DNA of 41,980 bases from Syntrophaceae bacterium (GCA_013388645.1 JACAEV010000080.1:1-41980); one strand, 5' to 3'; positions 15,731 to 26,683 are shown, counted from the first letter of the stretch. Program-made: numbers and translations. The notes: generated by a model from the sequence alone, not told the origin.

Positions 15731-15892
15731 TTAAATGATTAAAAAATATTCAAATGATAAAAGACCCAAAAGATTAAGATGGTCATCTTGCGATAATGGG
15801 TAATTCCATCGTTTTTTGGAATAGACTGTGCCATCGGTTCTAAAGAAATAATTCTCTGTATTAAAAAAATAGGTATAAAATCGACTCCCCAA
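15731..15892 (-). other. Possible small gene or gene remnant (53 codons)
   Basis: A minus-strand frame from TTG 15892 to TAA 15731 encodes a 53-residue, aromatic and charged peptide containing NYFFRTDGTVYSKKRWNYPL and DDHLNLLGLLSFEYF. This reads much more like protein than the longer overlapping frame in the same stretch (15739-15966), which is rich in I, F and W. It is open upstream to a TGA at about 15926. No Shine-Dalgarno is evident, so it may be the 3' remnant of a lost gene between the tRNA-Gly terminator and the esterase. The rest of 15628-15980 shows nothing firm. Confidence 0.3.
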
Positions 15893-15980
15893 TATTCTTT
15901 TGTGTTTTGGAGCAATTTGTTGCGATCATAATAAATTTGATTCAAACGTTGCCACAGAAAGAACATTGATTTTTCCTTTT

Positions 15981-16022
15981 ATCAATAAAAAAAAGGTTAT
16001 AGCGCCAGTGCCATAACCTTTT
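15981..16022 (-). terminator. Terminator for tRNA-Gly
   Basis: Stem AAAAGGTTAT/ATAACCTTTT (15991-16000 with 16013-16022) followed on the minus strand by a run of T residues, just downstream of the tRNA 3' end. Confidence 0.75.
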
Positions 16023-16030
16023 GATTTTCT

Positions 16031-16106
16031 TGGAGCGGGCAACGGGGTTCGAACCCGCGACCCTCGGCTTGGGAAGCCGATGCTCTACCAGCTGAGCTAT
16101 GCCCGC
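16031..16106 (-). tRNA. tRNA-Gly (anticodon CCC)
   Basis: 76-nt cloverleaf on the minus strand with acceptor GCGGGCA/TGCCCGC, encoded CCA, D arm AGCTCAGCTGGTAGAGC, anticodon stem TCGGC/GCCGA with loop TTCCCAA (anticodon CCC), and T arm GCGGGTTCGAACCCCGT. CCC reads GGG glycine codons. Confidence 0.95.
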
Positions 16107-16125
16107 CCTTATTATATTGTTTAAA

Positions 16126-16153
16126 AGTATAAAAAACTAACGATGGTTGTCAA
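16126..16153 (-). promoter_or_regulatory. Promoter of tRNA-Gly
   Basis: Minus-strand TTGACA (16148-16153), 16-bp spacer and TATACT (16126-16131), located about 20 bp upstream of the tRNA 5' end. A near-consensus sigma-70 promoter. Confidence 0.75.
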
Positions 16154-16241
16154 GGGGATTTTCAGTTTGCCAAGTTATGGGGTGTCTTTTGTTTCTTGTT
16201 TTAACCCGATTGACTTCATGAATTCAATAAACCCAATAAAC

Positions 16242-17360
16242 CTAAATTGCCTCTAATTCCCTTGGCAGATAGGTCAAAATCTCTGCTCCATCGGAAGTCA
16301 CCCGGACCATATCCTCAATGCGAACTCCTCCCAGGTCAGGCAGATAAATTCCAGGTTCAATGGTGAATATCATTCCTTCCTGAGCCAGGTCTTTATTTTC
16401 AAAATTGACCACGGGATCTTCGTGAACGGCGAGGCCAATTCCATGTCCCAATCCATGGCCGAAATATTCTCCAAAGCCCTGGTTTTGAATATGCTCTCTT
16501 GCCACGCGATCTATTTCGCAGATAGAAAGGCCAGGCCTGATCGCTTCGATCGCATGATCATGAGCTTCTTTGACAATCCGATAAATCTTTTCCTGTTCCG
16601 GGGAGGGCTTTCCGAAGACCAGGGTGCGTGTTTGATCGGAGTGATAGCCCTGGAACCCTGATCCAAAATCGATCAAAATAAAATCCCCTTTTTCAATTCG
16701 CTTGGCACTTGCCCTTCCGTGTGGCAAAGCGGATCGTTTGCCAGAGGCGATGATGATATCGAATCCAAGGGCATCGGCCCCATTTCGTTTCATGAAAAAC
16801 TCCATTTCAACAGCGACCTCTCTCTCCTGAATTCCTTCTTTAAGGATTTTCATGATATGGGAGAAGGCATTGGATGAGATATCGATGGCCTTCCGGATTC
16901 GGGTGAGCTCTTGGACGTCTTTGACCGCTCTCAGATTTTTTAATGCATTCTCCAATGGGATGAGCTTTACCTCATGGGCTAACCTCTCCAAAAGGAATTG
17001 ATGGGAGGAGAAGGCAAGTGAGATGGATTCAAACCCAATGTGAGTCAACTTTAATTCCAACAAAAGGGAAACGATCCCCTCCATTTTTTTTTTGTAACGG
17101 ATGATCCGGGCGTCATGAACTTCTTCCTCTGCCTGTGTCCAGTAACGGGAATCCGTGAGAAAGAAGGAATCCTTTCGGGTGAGAACGAGGGCACCATCAC
17201 TTCCGGTAAAACCACATAAATAGTGAATATTCTCAAGGGCGGTGAAGAGAATTCCATCCAGTTGATTGGAATCCATTACTTCTCGAACCATTTTTTTTCT
17301 CATCTCGTAGAAAAGATTTTCCACTAATTTGTTCTCCGCTTTCGAATGTTTTCGAGCCAT
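16242..17360 (-). CDS. Xaa-Pro aminopeptidase (M24 family)
   Basis: 372-residue metallopeptidase releasing N-terminal residues before proline, or a dipeptidase of the same fold, in the cytosol. The N-terminal creatinase-like domain (about 20-145) contains FTALENIHYLCGFTGSDGAL. The catalytic pita-bread domain has metal ligands in LIDFGSGFQGYHSDQTRT (two Asp), HGLGHGIGLAVHE (His), IFTIEPGIY (Glu) and GVRIEDMV (Glu), plus the catalytic His in ALPHGRAS. All five ligands are present. The ATG at 17360 overlaps the upstream TPR gene by 37 bp and has no clear Shine-Dalgarno; an internal ATG at 17303 is possible. Exact substrate preference (PepP, PepQ or YpdF type) is not decidable. Confidence 0.88.
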   Translation of the reverse strand: MARKHSKAENKLVENLFYEMRKKMVREVMDSNQLDGILFTALENIHYLCGFTGSDGALVLTRKDSFFLTDSRYWTQAEEEVHDARIIRYKKKMEGIVSLLLELKLTHIGFESISLAFSSHQFLLERLAHEVKLIPLENALKNLRAVKDVQELTRIRKAIDISSNAFSHIMKILKEGIQEREVAVEMEFFMKRNGADALGFDIIIASGKRSALPHGRASAKRIEKGDFILIDFGSGFQGYHSDQTRTLVFGKPSPEQEKIYRIVKEAHDHAIEAIRPGLSICEIDRVAREHIQNQGFGEYFGHGLGHGIGLAVHEDPVVNFENKDLAQEGMIFTIEPGIYLPDLGGVRIEDMVRVTSDGAEILTYLPRELEAI

Positions 17361-17578
17361 TTTTCAAGATGACGTATATTATCTTCTCTCGCATGAGAGG
17401 AGGTGTGACGAACAGGTTGGGGGTGTAGCTTTTCTCCCAATTCTTTCAATCTCTTCTGAATCTCCATATCCTGGGGATTTTTTTCTGCAAGCACTTTAAA
17501 AATTTCGAAGGCTTCTCGGATATGTCCTTGCCGCAGATAGATTTCAGCCAATGTTTTGGTTGCCATCCGATCCATCAA
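17324..17578 (-). CDS. Small TPR-repeat protein
   Basis: 84 residues with a TPR-like helical pair: LAEIYLRQGHIREAFEIFKVL followed by AEKNPQDMEIQKRLKELGEKL. The C-terminal 35 residues are basic (HLEKWLENIRKRR). Such short TPR proteins act in protein-protein contacts; the partner is unknown. The end overlaps the start of the aminopeptidase gene by 37 bp in another frame, which suggests co-translation. The start is uncertain: ATG 17578, 17575 or 17566 are all in frame and none has a strong ribosome site. Confidence 0.65.
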   Translation of the reverse strand: MMDRMATKTLAEIYLRQGHIREAFEIFKVLAEKNPQDMEIQKRLKELGEKLHPQPVRHTSSHAREDNIRHLEKWLENIRKRRTN

Positions 17579-17880
17579 CTATCCAAGATGAAAAGGTTCT
17601 CCTAAGATCTAAATTAAGCGATTCGGATGATCCCTAAGGGGGAGACCGCTGAATCACCCAGTTAAAATAAAAGTTAGGAAATTATTACCTAAAAGTCAAC
17701 CCCTTTAGCCTTTCTGGAGGAATCCTCTCTAAAACAGTAATGCGAGAATGGATTTAGAGGAAGGGCAGACTGATCATTCCTCCAAATATTTAAGATGGCC
17801 TGCCCGCCTTTCTGGATGTTTGATCCCGTTATTGGTTTTCGTCACAAAAAAGAGATACGGATTTTCCAGGGAAGGGAGTA
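17579..17880. other. Intergenic, divergent genes, nothing firm
   Basis: About 300 bp between the divergent TPR gene and the aminotransferase gene. No ORF, RNA or clear repeat is seen. Only the promoter at its right edge is convincing. Confidence 0.5.
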
Positions 17881-17909
17881 TTGACATAGGGATGAATATA
17901 CAATAATAT
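17881..17909 (+). promoter_or_regulatory. Promoter of the aminotransferase-serA unit
   Basis: TTGACA (17881-17886), 17-bp spacer, TAATAT (17904-17909), 33 bp before the aminotransferase ATG at 17943. Confidence 0.65.
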
Positions 17910-17942
17910 TATTTGGCATTTCTCATCGGAGAGGAGTTTGAT

Positions 17943-19082
17943 ATGGAGAAGAAATATTTATTTTCACCAGGGCCAACCATGCTACCGCCAGAGGTGCTTC
18001 TCAAGATGGCGGAGCCCGTAATGCACCACCGGGAACCCGAGTTTGAAAAAATCTTTGCCGAGATTCGAGAGGAACTGAAATATCTTTTTCAGACGAAGAA
18101 TGAGGTATTGATCTTCACTTCTTCAGGAACAGGGGCAATGGAAGGGGCGGTTTCTAATCTTCTCTCTAAGGGAGATAAAGTTTTGGTGGTGCGCGGGGGG
18201 AAGTTTGGGGAAAGATGGGGAGAAATTTGTAAAGCTTACGGAATCGATTTCATTTCAATTGATGTGGGTTGGGGGAAGGCGGTGGATCCGATCCAGATTC
18301 AAAAAGCGTTGGATTCCAATCCCACCCTTCGTGCCGTTTACACACAGGCGAGCGAAACCTCAACTGGTACAATGCATCCCATTCGTGAGATTGCAGAGAT
18401 CATAAAGAAATACGAAGAGACGGTCCTGGTGGTTGATGCCATTACTGGCATCGGGGTGTTCAATCTCCCGATGGATGAATGGGGGATCGATGTATTGATC
18501 AGTGGGTCCCAGAAGGCCTTGATGCTTCCTCCTGGACTTGCCTTTGTGGCTTTAAGTGATAAGGCTTGGAAGTTCGTGGAACGTTCCAACTTACCGAAGT
18601 ACTATTTTGACTTTAAAAAGGAATTGAAATCTGCCCAGAAGAATCAAAATTCCTTTACCCCCGCCATCTCTCTTTTTGTCGGCTTAAGGGAGTCCCTCCG
18701 CCTGATTCGGAAAGAAGGGCTGGAGAGAGTTTTTCAGCGTCACGAAAAATTGGCCAAAGCCACTCGCGCTGCGGTGAAGGCATTAGGTCTTGAACTGTAT
18801 TCTCCAGATTCTCCAAGCAATGCGGTGACCGCCGTCAACGTTCCCGAAGGTATCGCCGGAGGCAAATTAAAGAATCTGTTTTTTGAGAAATTCGGAATCA
18901 CGGTGGCCGGGGGCCAGGACCAAGCAAAAGGGAAAATTATTCGAATTGCTCATCTGGGATATTACGAACGACTGGATATGATCATGGTCATTTCAGCCCT
19001 GGAGATGCTTCTGAAGGAGATGGGCTATCGATTTGAATTAGGATCCGGGGTGAAAGCAGCAGAAGAAATCTTGATGAAATAG
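17943..19082 (+). CDS. Class V aminotransferase, probably serine-pathway (phosphoserine or serine-glyoxylate/pyruvate type)
   Basis: 379-residue PLP enzyme of the alanine-glyoxylate/serine-pyruvate aminotransferase family. The N-terminus is LFSPGPTMLPPEVL, then HHREPEFEKIF and FTSSGTGAMEGAV. The PLP-binding aspartate is in VVDAITGIG (D165) and the Schiff-base lysine in SGSQKALMLPPG (K191). RIAHLGYY near the C-terminus is conserved in the family. ATG 17943 follows GGAGAGGAG; an upstream TTG at 17913 is less likely. It lies directly before serA. This supports use as phosphoserine transaminase in serine synthesis, as known for some non-SerC lineages, but the glyoxylate reaction cannot be excluded. 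Confidence 0.87.
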   Translation: MEKKYLFSPGPTMLPPEVLLKMAEPVMHHREPEFEKIFAEIREELKYLFQTKNEVLIFTSSGTGAMEGAVSNLLSKGDKVLVVRGGKFGERWGEICKAYGIDFISIDVGWGKAVDPIQIQKALDSNPTLRAVYTQASETSTGTMHPIREIAEIIKKYEETVLVVDAITGIGVFNLPMDEWGIDVLISGSQKALMLPPGLAFVALSDKAWKFVERSNLPKYYFDFKKELKSAQKNQNSFTPAISLFVGLRESLRLIRKEGLERVFQRHEKLAKATRAAVKALGLELYSPDSPSNAVTAVNVPEGIAGGKLKNLFFEKFGITVAGGQDQAKGKIIRIAHLGYYERLDMIMVISALEMLLKEMGYRFELGSGVKAAEEILMK

Positions 19083-19119
19083 GAAGACCCATGAGGTCAT
19101 AGAGGTGAGGGACGAGGAG

Positions 19120-20712
19120 ATGGAGGAGATCAAAACTGTTTTAGTCGCTGATCCTTTATCGAATAAAGGATTGGAGATACTGGGGAGAGCCAAAAATCTG
19201 AGGTATGATCTGAAGCCTGGACTTTCCTCAGAGGAGTTGAAAAAAGTTTTACCAGAATATGATGGGATCATCATCCGAAGCGAAACAAAACTAAAGAGCG
19301 ATGTGATCGAAGCAGGAGCACGCCTGAAAGTCATCGGCAGGGCAGGAATTGGTTTAGACAATGTGGATCTTCCTGTTGCGACGAAAAGGGGCATCGTAGT
19401 GATGAATACCCCCCAGGAAAATGCCATTGCCGCTGCGGAGCATACGATTGCCATGATCCTCTCTATATCCAGGAAGATTCCCCAGGCGACTGCTTCCATG
19501 AAGGCGGGCAAATGGGAGAAGAAAAAATTTATGGGAGTGGAGCTTTATAATAAGACGCTTGGACTGGTCGGCATTGGAGTCATCGGAACAATCGTGGCTG
19601 ATCGGGCGAGAGGTCTGAAAATGAAAGTGATCGGTTATGATCCCTATCTTTCAAAAGAGGTTGCGGAAAAGAAAGGGGTGGATTTGGTCTCAATCGATGA
19701 GTTGCTGGGCCGATCTGATTTTATCACGGTCCACACCCCTCTCACGGAAGAGACACGAAATCTCATCGATAAAAATTGTTTCAATAAAATGAAAGAGGGG
19801 GTGATCATCATCAATTGCGCCCGCGGGGGGATTATTAATGAGAAAGATCTTTACGATGCCATTAAGGCTGGCAAAGTGGCTGGGGCAGCTTTAGATGTGT
19901 TTGAAAAAGAACCTGCCACAGGGAATCCTCTTTTGGAATTGGATGAAGTGATCAGCACCCCCCATCTGGGCGCCTCCACAGGAGAGGCTCAGGAAAATGT
20001 CTCCATTGCCATTGCACAGCAGATCGTTGATTATTTAACCATCGGAGAGGCTCGTAATGCCGTTAATATGCCAGCGGTCAGCCCGGATATCCTTCCTTTC
20101 TTGAGACCCTATCTCCGATTGGCAGAGAAGTTAGGGAGCTTCTTAGGCCAGATTTCTAATTACGCCATTGAAGAAGTATTGATTGAATATCATGGCGAGG
20201 TTATGGAATATGGGACAAAACCGATTACGATTTCGGTCATCAAGGGCCTGCTCACCCCTTTTGTCGGGGAGACGGTGAATTTTGTCAATGCTCCGGTCAT
20301 GGCAAAAGAGAGAGGGATCAAGATCACAGAATCTACCCGCGCTCGAGCGGAAGATTATGCGAGTTTAATCGCCCTGACGGTCCGATCAAAAATGGAACAG
20401 AATTATATCGCCGGTACTCTTTTCGGCAAGAAAGAATTGCGGATCGTCAAACTCAATGATTTTTTTATCGAGGCCCTTCCCGAGGGATATATTCTGTTGG
20501 TGAATAATTATGATAAACCGGGGGTGATCGGAAATCTTGGAAATGCCTTGGGAAGTCGCAATATTAATATTGCGACGATGCAGTTTGGTCGTGATCGAGT
20601 AGGAGGCAATGCCATTTCACTGCTTCACCTTGATGCTCCCTTGCCCCCCGGGGTATTAGGTGAAATTTTAAGGTTGCCCAATATCATCTCGGTTCGTCAA
20701 ATTCAACTTTAA
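19120..20712 (+). CDS. serA: D-3-phosphoglycerate dehydrogenase
   Basis: First enzyme of serine synthesis, oxidising 3-phosphoglycerate with NAD. About 530 residues, the long bacterial form: the catalytic domain opens VLVADPLSNKGLEIL, the NAD-binding loop is LGLVGIGVIGTIVADRA, the active-site arginine is in NCARGGI, the Glu in FEKEPA and the His in STPHLGAST. An intervening domain and a C-terminal ACT domain (LVNNYDKPGVIGNLGNALG) follow, the latter being the usual serine-binding regulatory module. ATG 19120 has GTGAGGG eight bases upstream; GTG 19105 is an alternative start. It follows the aminotransferase by 37 bp, so they form a serine operon. Confidence 0.95.
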   Translation: MEEIKTVLVADPLSNKGLEILGRAKNLRYDLKPGLSSEELKKVLPEYDGIIIRSETKLKSDVIEAGARLKVIGRAGIGLDNVDLPVATKRGIVVMNTPQENAIAAAEHTIAMILSISRKIPQATASMKAGKWEKKKFMGVELYNKTLGLVGIGVIGTIVADRARGLKMKVIGYDPYLSKEVAEKKGVDLVSIDELLGRSDFITVHTPLTEETRNLIDKNCFNKMKEGVIIINCARGGIINEKDLYDAIKAGKVAGAALDVFEKEPATGNPLLELDEVISTPHLGASTGEAQENVSIAIAQQIVDYLTIGEARNAVNMPAVSPDILPFLRPYLRLAEKLGSFLGQISNYAIEEVLIEYHGEVMEYGTKPITISVIKGLLTPFVGETVNFVNAPVMAKERGIKITESTRARAEDYASLIALTVRSKMEQNYIAGTLFGKKELRIVKLNDFFIEALPEGYILLVNNYDKPGVIGNLGNALGSRNINIATMQFGRDRVGGNAISLLHLDAPLPPGVLGEILRLPNIISVRQIQL

Positions 20713-20718
20713 TTTTGA

Positions 20719-22041
<1,323 letters not shown>

Positions 22042-22121
22042 TGCTCGATGGGAGCGATGAAAAACTGCTTTTGGCTCTCTGATTACATAGAGTTGAATGA
22101 AATGATTTCACAGATTTTCAC

Positions 22122-22151
22122 TTGACAATTCAATCTGTTTTCTCTTACTTT
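22122..22151 (+). promoter_or_regulatory. Promoter of tRNA-Lys
   Basis: TTGACA (22122-22127), 18-bp spacer, TACTTT (22146-22151), ending eight bases before the tRNA gene. Confidence 0.65.
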
Positions 22152-22159
22152 GAAATGGG

Positions 22160-22235
22160 GGGCCGTTAACTCAGGCGGTAGAGTATCTGCCTTTTAAGCA
22201 GAGAGTCGCTGGTTCGAGTCCAGTACGGCCCACCA
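22160..22235 (+). tRNA. tRNA-Lys (anticodon TTT)
   Basis: 76 nt with acceptor GGGCCGT/ACGGCCC, encoded CCA, D arm ACTCAGGCGGTAGAGT, anticodon stem CTGCC.../GCAG with loop CTTTTAA (TTT), and T arm CTGGTTCGAGTCCAG. Confidence 0.95.
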
Positions 22236-22245
22236 GACATCCAAC

Positions 22246-22326
22246 TGGAATATTGGAACAATGGAATGATGGTATCAAATCATTAAAGATTGGTTTTATT
22301 TATTTACTCCTTTTTCCAATATTCCA
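22246..22326. repeat. Inverted repeat of TGGAAT-rich degenerate units between two tRNA genes
   Basis: TGGAATATTGGA (22246-22257) is exactly complementary to TCCAATATTCCA (22315-22326). The flanks continue as irregular ATTGGAA/AATGGAA units on each side, complementary in part (AATGGAATGATGG against TTATTCCATTTG). It lies between tRNA-Lys and tRNA-Glu. Confidence 0.65.
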
Positions 22327-22344
22327 TTATTCCATTTGATTCCT

Positions 22345-22422
22345 GTCCCCATCGTCTAGCCAGGCCAAGGACACCGGCCTTTCACGTCGGCAACAGGGGT
22401 TCAAATCCCCTTGGGGACGCCA
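22345..22422 (+). tRNA. tRNA-Glu (anticodon TTC)
   Basis: 78 nt with acceptor GTCCCCA/TGGGGAC, encoded CCA, D arm TCTAGCCAGGCCAAGGA, anticodon loop CTTTCAC (TTC) and T arm AGGGGTTCAAATCCCCT. Confidence 0.94.
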
Positions 22423-22432
22423 AGGTGATTAT

Positions 22433-22474
22433 CGAAAAGCTCCGGCTTCTCTCGCCGGGGCTTTTCGCGTTTTT
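22433..22474 (+). terminator. Terminator after tRNA-Glu
   Basis: 14-bp hairpin CGAAAAGC-T-CCGGC / GCCGG-G-GCTTTTCG followed by a T run. Confidence 0.88.
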
Positions 22475-22503
22475 GAAAGGGTTTTCCCTTTGTCGTCGAG
22501 AAC

Positions 22504-22531
22504 TTGACAAATAAAAAAGGGTGATTATATT
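22504..22531 (+). promoter_or_regulatory. Promoter of the first Hsp20 unit (CTTGACA...GTGATTA type)
   Basis: TTGACA (22504-22509) with TATATT (22526-22531) at 16 bp. The wider block CTTGACAA-A-run-GG-GTGATTA is shared with the promoter before the third Hsp20 gene (28052-28081). Confidence 0.7.
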
Positions 22532-22616
22532 TGGGTTGATTTTAATTCAAATGGGTTTATGCAGTTGGTCGATGTGAATAAAAAAAGATCGTTAAAAGAA
22601 AAAGGAGGGATTGAAT

Positions 22617-23063
22617 ATGGCGGTCATTCGGTTGCAATCAAATGCCGAAGAGGGAACTGGGTTAAGTCGATTGCATCAGGAAGTTAATCAATTATTTAAT
22701 CTTTTTTCAGCAGGGGCGGACCCTTTTTTCAGCAGGGTTTATCCAGCGGTTAATCTCACAGAGGAAGGTGATAATATTTACGTTCGAGCGGAACTCCCCG
22801 GAGTGAGTCCCGAGAGTCTTGACATTTCTGTCGTTGAAGGTCGTCTTCAGATTAGAGGGGAGCGCAAAATCGTTTTAGAGGAGCAAAACGCAAGTTATCA
22901 TCGGAGAGAGCGCGAATCAGGGATTTTTAGAAGAACGATTGCTTTACCTACAAGAGTTGATCCAGGTAAGGTGTCAGCCAGCATGAAAAATGGAGTATTG
23001 ACAATCTTATTGCCAAAATCGGAAGAGGCGAAGCCAAAAAAAATTACCGTGAAAACGGCTTAA
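22617..23063 (+). CDS. Small heat shock protein (Hsp20/alpha-crystallin family)
   Basis: 148-residue holdase chaperone that binds unfolding proteins in the cytosol. The alpha-crystallin domain spans roughly 45-148: VYPAVNLTEEGDNIYVRAEL, then the PGVSPESLDISVVEGRLQIRG block, YHRRERESGIFRRTIALP, and the hallmark A-S-M-K-N-G-V-L-T-I-L-L-P-K. ATG 22617 sits eight bases past GGAGGG; TTG 22611 is in frame but closer. It is followed 24 bp later by a second Hsp20 gene, forming a chaperone operon with the DnaJ-like gene. Confidence 0.93.
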   Translation: MAVIRLQSNAEEGTGLSRLHQEVNQLFNLFSAGADPFFSRVYPAVNLTEEGDNIYVRAELPGVSPESLDISVVEGRLQIRGERKIVLEEQNASYHRRERESGIFRRTIALPTRVDPGKVSASMKNGVLTILLPKSEEAKPKKITVKTA

Positions 23064-23087
23064 ACATAGAAAAAGGGGGTGGATAAG

Positions 23088-23495
23088 ATGGCGACGAAGG
23101 AGATGGAATTGAAAGAGAAGCACGAGGTTAAAAAAACGGCTGGCGAAGGCACCCGACCCGGTCCGGTTTTCGTGCCTGCCGTCGATATCCTTGAAAATAT
23201 GAATGAAATTATTATTCTCGCCGATATGCCCGGTGTCGAAAGCAAGAACGTGGATGTTGATTTAAGGGACAATCAACTCACTATTATCGGGAGAATAGAA
23301 CCCATAGAGAAAGAGAAGGAGATTTCCCTTTATAAAGAATTTAATTGGGGGGATTATTTTAGACAATTTACCTTGTCCAATGTCATTGACCAATCGAAGA
23401 TCACAGCTAAGATGGATAATGGAGTCCTTAAATTGGTTTTACCTAAAGTTGAAAAGGCAAAACCTCAAAAGATTAAGGTCGTCTCGTCATCCTAA
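23088..23495 (+). CDS. Small heat shock protein (Hsp20), second copy
   Basis: 135 residues with the alpha-crystallin domain: VPAVDILENMNEIIILADMP, GVESKNVDVDLRDNQLTIIG, FRQFTLSNVIDQSKITAKMD and NGVLKLVLPK. The N-terminal arm is short and lysine-rich. It differs clearly from the upstream copy, so it is an old paralogue that may co-assemble with it. ATG 23088 follows GGGGGTGG; GTG 23079 is an in-frame alternative. Co-transcribed with the previous gene by position. Confidence 0.92.
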   Translation: MATKEMELKEKHEVKKTAGEGTRPGPVFVPAVDILENMNEIIILADMPGVESKNVDVDLRDNQLTIIGRIEPIEKEKEISLYKEFNWGDYFRQFTLSNVIDQSKITAKMDNGVLKLVLPKVEKAKPQKIKVVSSS

Positions 23496-23576
23496 TCAAT
23501 CGGGGGGGGATCCCGACAAGAGGGATTCCCCTCTGTCTCTGAGAGAGTTTGGTTTCTTGGTTAAGCAGGATCAGCA

Positions 23577-24170
23577 TTGAAAAAGAATTATTATAGGGTC
23601 CTCGGGATTAATCAAGAAGCAGACCCAGCCAGGATTAAAAAGGCTTATCGTTGCGCTGCCAAGCGTTATCATCCTGACCTCTCGCCTAATCATGAAGAGA
23701 GGTTCAAGGAAGTTCAAGTAGCCTATGAAACGCTTTCTGATCCTAAAAAGAAGGCTGTTTATGATGAACAGTTTTTAAGACCCCCTGTCGGGCATACCAG
23801 ACCTTCATCTTCTACGGATGACACGCCGTTTCCCTTTCACCTATTCGATGAGAGAGAAAAACTCTTTATAGATTTTGATGATGATTGGAACAACGGGTTG
23901 GCTTGCCTTTTTGGAATCAATAGGAGGGACCAAAGAGATTTTCATATTGAGGTGATCCTGACTCAGGAAGAGGCAGCCATCGGGGGTGAGATTCCAATAG
24001 AGATTCCTTATCTTAAAAAATGTCGTCGGTGCCACGGAACAGGAAGGGTTGGAGTGTTGATCTGTGGCTTTTGCCGGGGCAAAGGAAGAGAGGAATTCAA
24101 AAAAGCGATCGTGATAAAAATCCCTCCTGATGTGAAAAGTGGAATGGTGATAAAAGACTGGATCTATTGA
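23577..24170 (+). CDS. Short DnaJ-like co-chaperone (J domain plus half zinc-finger)
   Basis: 197 residues beginning with TTG. A complete J domain (1-65) contains YYRVLGINQEADPARIKKAY and the essential H-P-D in KRYHPDLS. A linker follows, then a partial DnaJ central region: IPIEIPYLKKCRRCHGTGRV and CGFCRGKGREEF. These two CxxCxGxG units are half of the usual four. The C-terminal substrate domain stops at IPPDVKSGMVIK, where full DnaJ would continue for about 150 residues. It could stimulate a DnaK ATPase but has no obvious dimerisation domain. It follows two Hsp20 genes and faces groEL across a shared terminator. Either a genuine short J protein or a truncated DnaJ. Confidence 0.82.
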   Translation: MKKNYYRVLGINQEADPARIKKAYRCAAKRYHPDLSPNHEERFKEVQVAYETLSDPKKKAVYDEQFLRPPVGHTRPSSSTDDTPFPFHLFDEREKLFIDFDDDWNNGLACLFGINRRDQRDFHIEVILTQEEAAIGGEIPIEIPYLKKCRRCHGTGRVGVLICGFCRGKGREEFKKAIVIKIPPDVKSGMVIKDWIY

Positions 24171-24256
24171 GATGGTAGAAAGAAAATTCTGTTTGTGAAC
24201 CTGAACGTACCATCCTTTTGATGTCTGTCAGGTTTTGAAAATCTGAAGCCGAATTT

Positions 24257-24290
24257 TGACAGGGGCGGGTTTAGAACCCCGCCCCTGTCA
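24257..24290. terminator. Bidirectional terminator between the DnaJ-like gene and groEL
   Basis: Perfect stem TGACAGGGGCGGG / CCCGCCCCTGTCA with an 8-base loop, centred between two convergent genes. It is T-rich on one side and A-rich in the reverse direction. Confidence 0.88.
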
Positions 24291-24296
24291 TGTTCT

Positions 24297-25925
<1,629 letters not shown>

Positions 25926-25940
25926 TTAATACCTTATCCT

Positions 25941-26228
25941 TTATTCAACCACGGCCAGGACATCATCCTCTTTCATAATGAGATGATCTTCCCCATCTAT
26001 TTTTACGTCCGAACCAGCATATTTCGCAAATAGGATCCGGTCTCCCTTTTTCACTTCCATTGGAATCTTTGTGCCATCTTCCATAATTTTACCATCTCCA
26101 ACAGCAATTACCCTTCCCTCATAAGGTTTTTCTTTGGCCGTATCGGGGATGATGATTCCTCCCTTAGTCTTTTCCTCCTCTTCCAACCTTTTGACGATGA
26201 TCCGATCGTGGAGTGGTCTGACCTTCAT
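25941..26228 (-). CDS. groES: Co-chaperonin GroES (10 kDa)
   Basis: 95-residue lid of the GroEL chamber. [40 protein letters not shown], the mobile loop and [20 protein letters not shown] are canonical. The ATG at 26228 follows AGGAGG. Expressed with groEL from a promoter about 225 bp upstream, leaving a long leader. Confidence 0.97.
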   Translation of the reverse strand: MKVRPLHDRIIVKRLEEEEKTKGGIIIPDTAKEKPYEGRVIAVGDGKIMEDGTKIPMEVKKGDRILFAKYAGSDVKIDGEDHLIMKEDDVLAVVE

Positions 26229-26450
26229 AAAATTATCCCTCCTTTCTCTGTTTTGAAGGTTTTAATGAATCTCCTGAAACAAATCGAAATTGTCCAAAAA
26301 GAATATTGAGCCCCTCACGTTAATTCACCAAACAGAAATTTTTCTTCGCAAAACCTAAAAGAGGTGGCCCTCTAAGGCGTCCTTGAGGAATTAAAAAACA
26401 CATTTTGATAAACCAGAACAAACAAGGTTTAAAGGGGAAAATTTTTTCAA
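26229..26450 (-). other. Long 5' leader upstream of groES, no CIRCE seen
   Basis: About 220 bp between the predicted groES promoter and its start. I find no CIRCE inverted repeat (TTAGCACTC-N9-GAGTGCTAA) and no classic CCCCATNT sigma-32 -10 here. No gene is evident. Confidence 0.45.
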
Positions 26451-26479
26451 AAAATAAGTACTCACATGCATTTTGTCAA
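26451..26479 (-). promoter_or_regulatory. Promoter of groES-groEL (CTTGACA type)
   Basis: Minus-strand TTGACA (26474-26479), 17-bp spacer and TATTTT (26451-26456). The extended sequence CTTGACAA...GTGAGTA resembles the two Hsp20 promoters. Confidence 0.6.
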
Positions 26480-26683
26480 GCAACCAGCGAAATCCAAGGG
26501 GGTTCGTTATAACCAGTTGATATATTTAAAGAAATTTATCTTCAGGCAAGAAAAATTTGTGACTTGTTATAGATTGATTTTTTTCAGGAGCATGGTTAAT
26601 TTAAAGCCGTTTGTTCTAACCCGTATCGATCATCTTATCTTAGAAGGGTCGAAAAAAGGAAAGGGAAAGAGGGGGGAGGCAGA

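Noticed and set aside
15739-15966. 75-codon minus-strand frame
   Set aside because: Composition (I, F, W, Q) is not protein-like, and the overlapping frame ending at 15731 is better.
22290-22514. 74-codon plus-strand frame
   Set aside because: It spans the tRNA-Glu gene and its terminator.
26229-26470. CIRCE or sigma-32 control of groESL
   Set aside because: No TTAGCACTC/GAGTGCTAA inverted repeat and no CCCCAT -10 were found in the leader or promoter.
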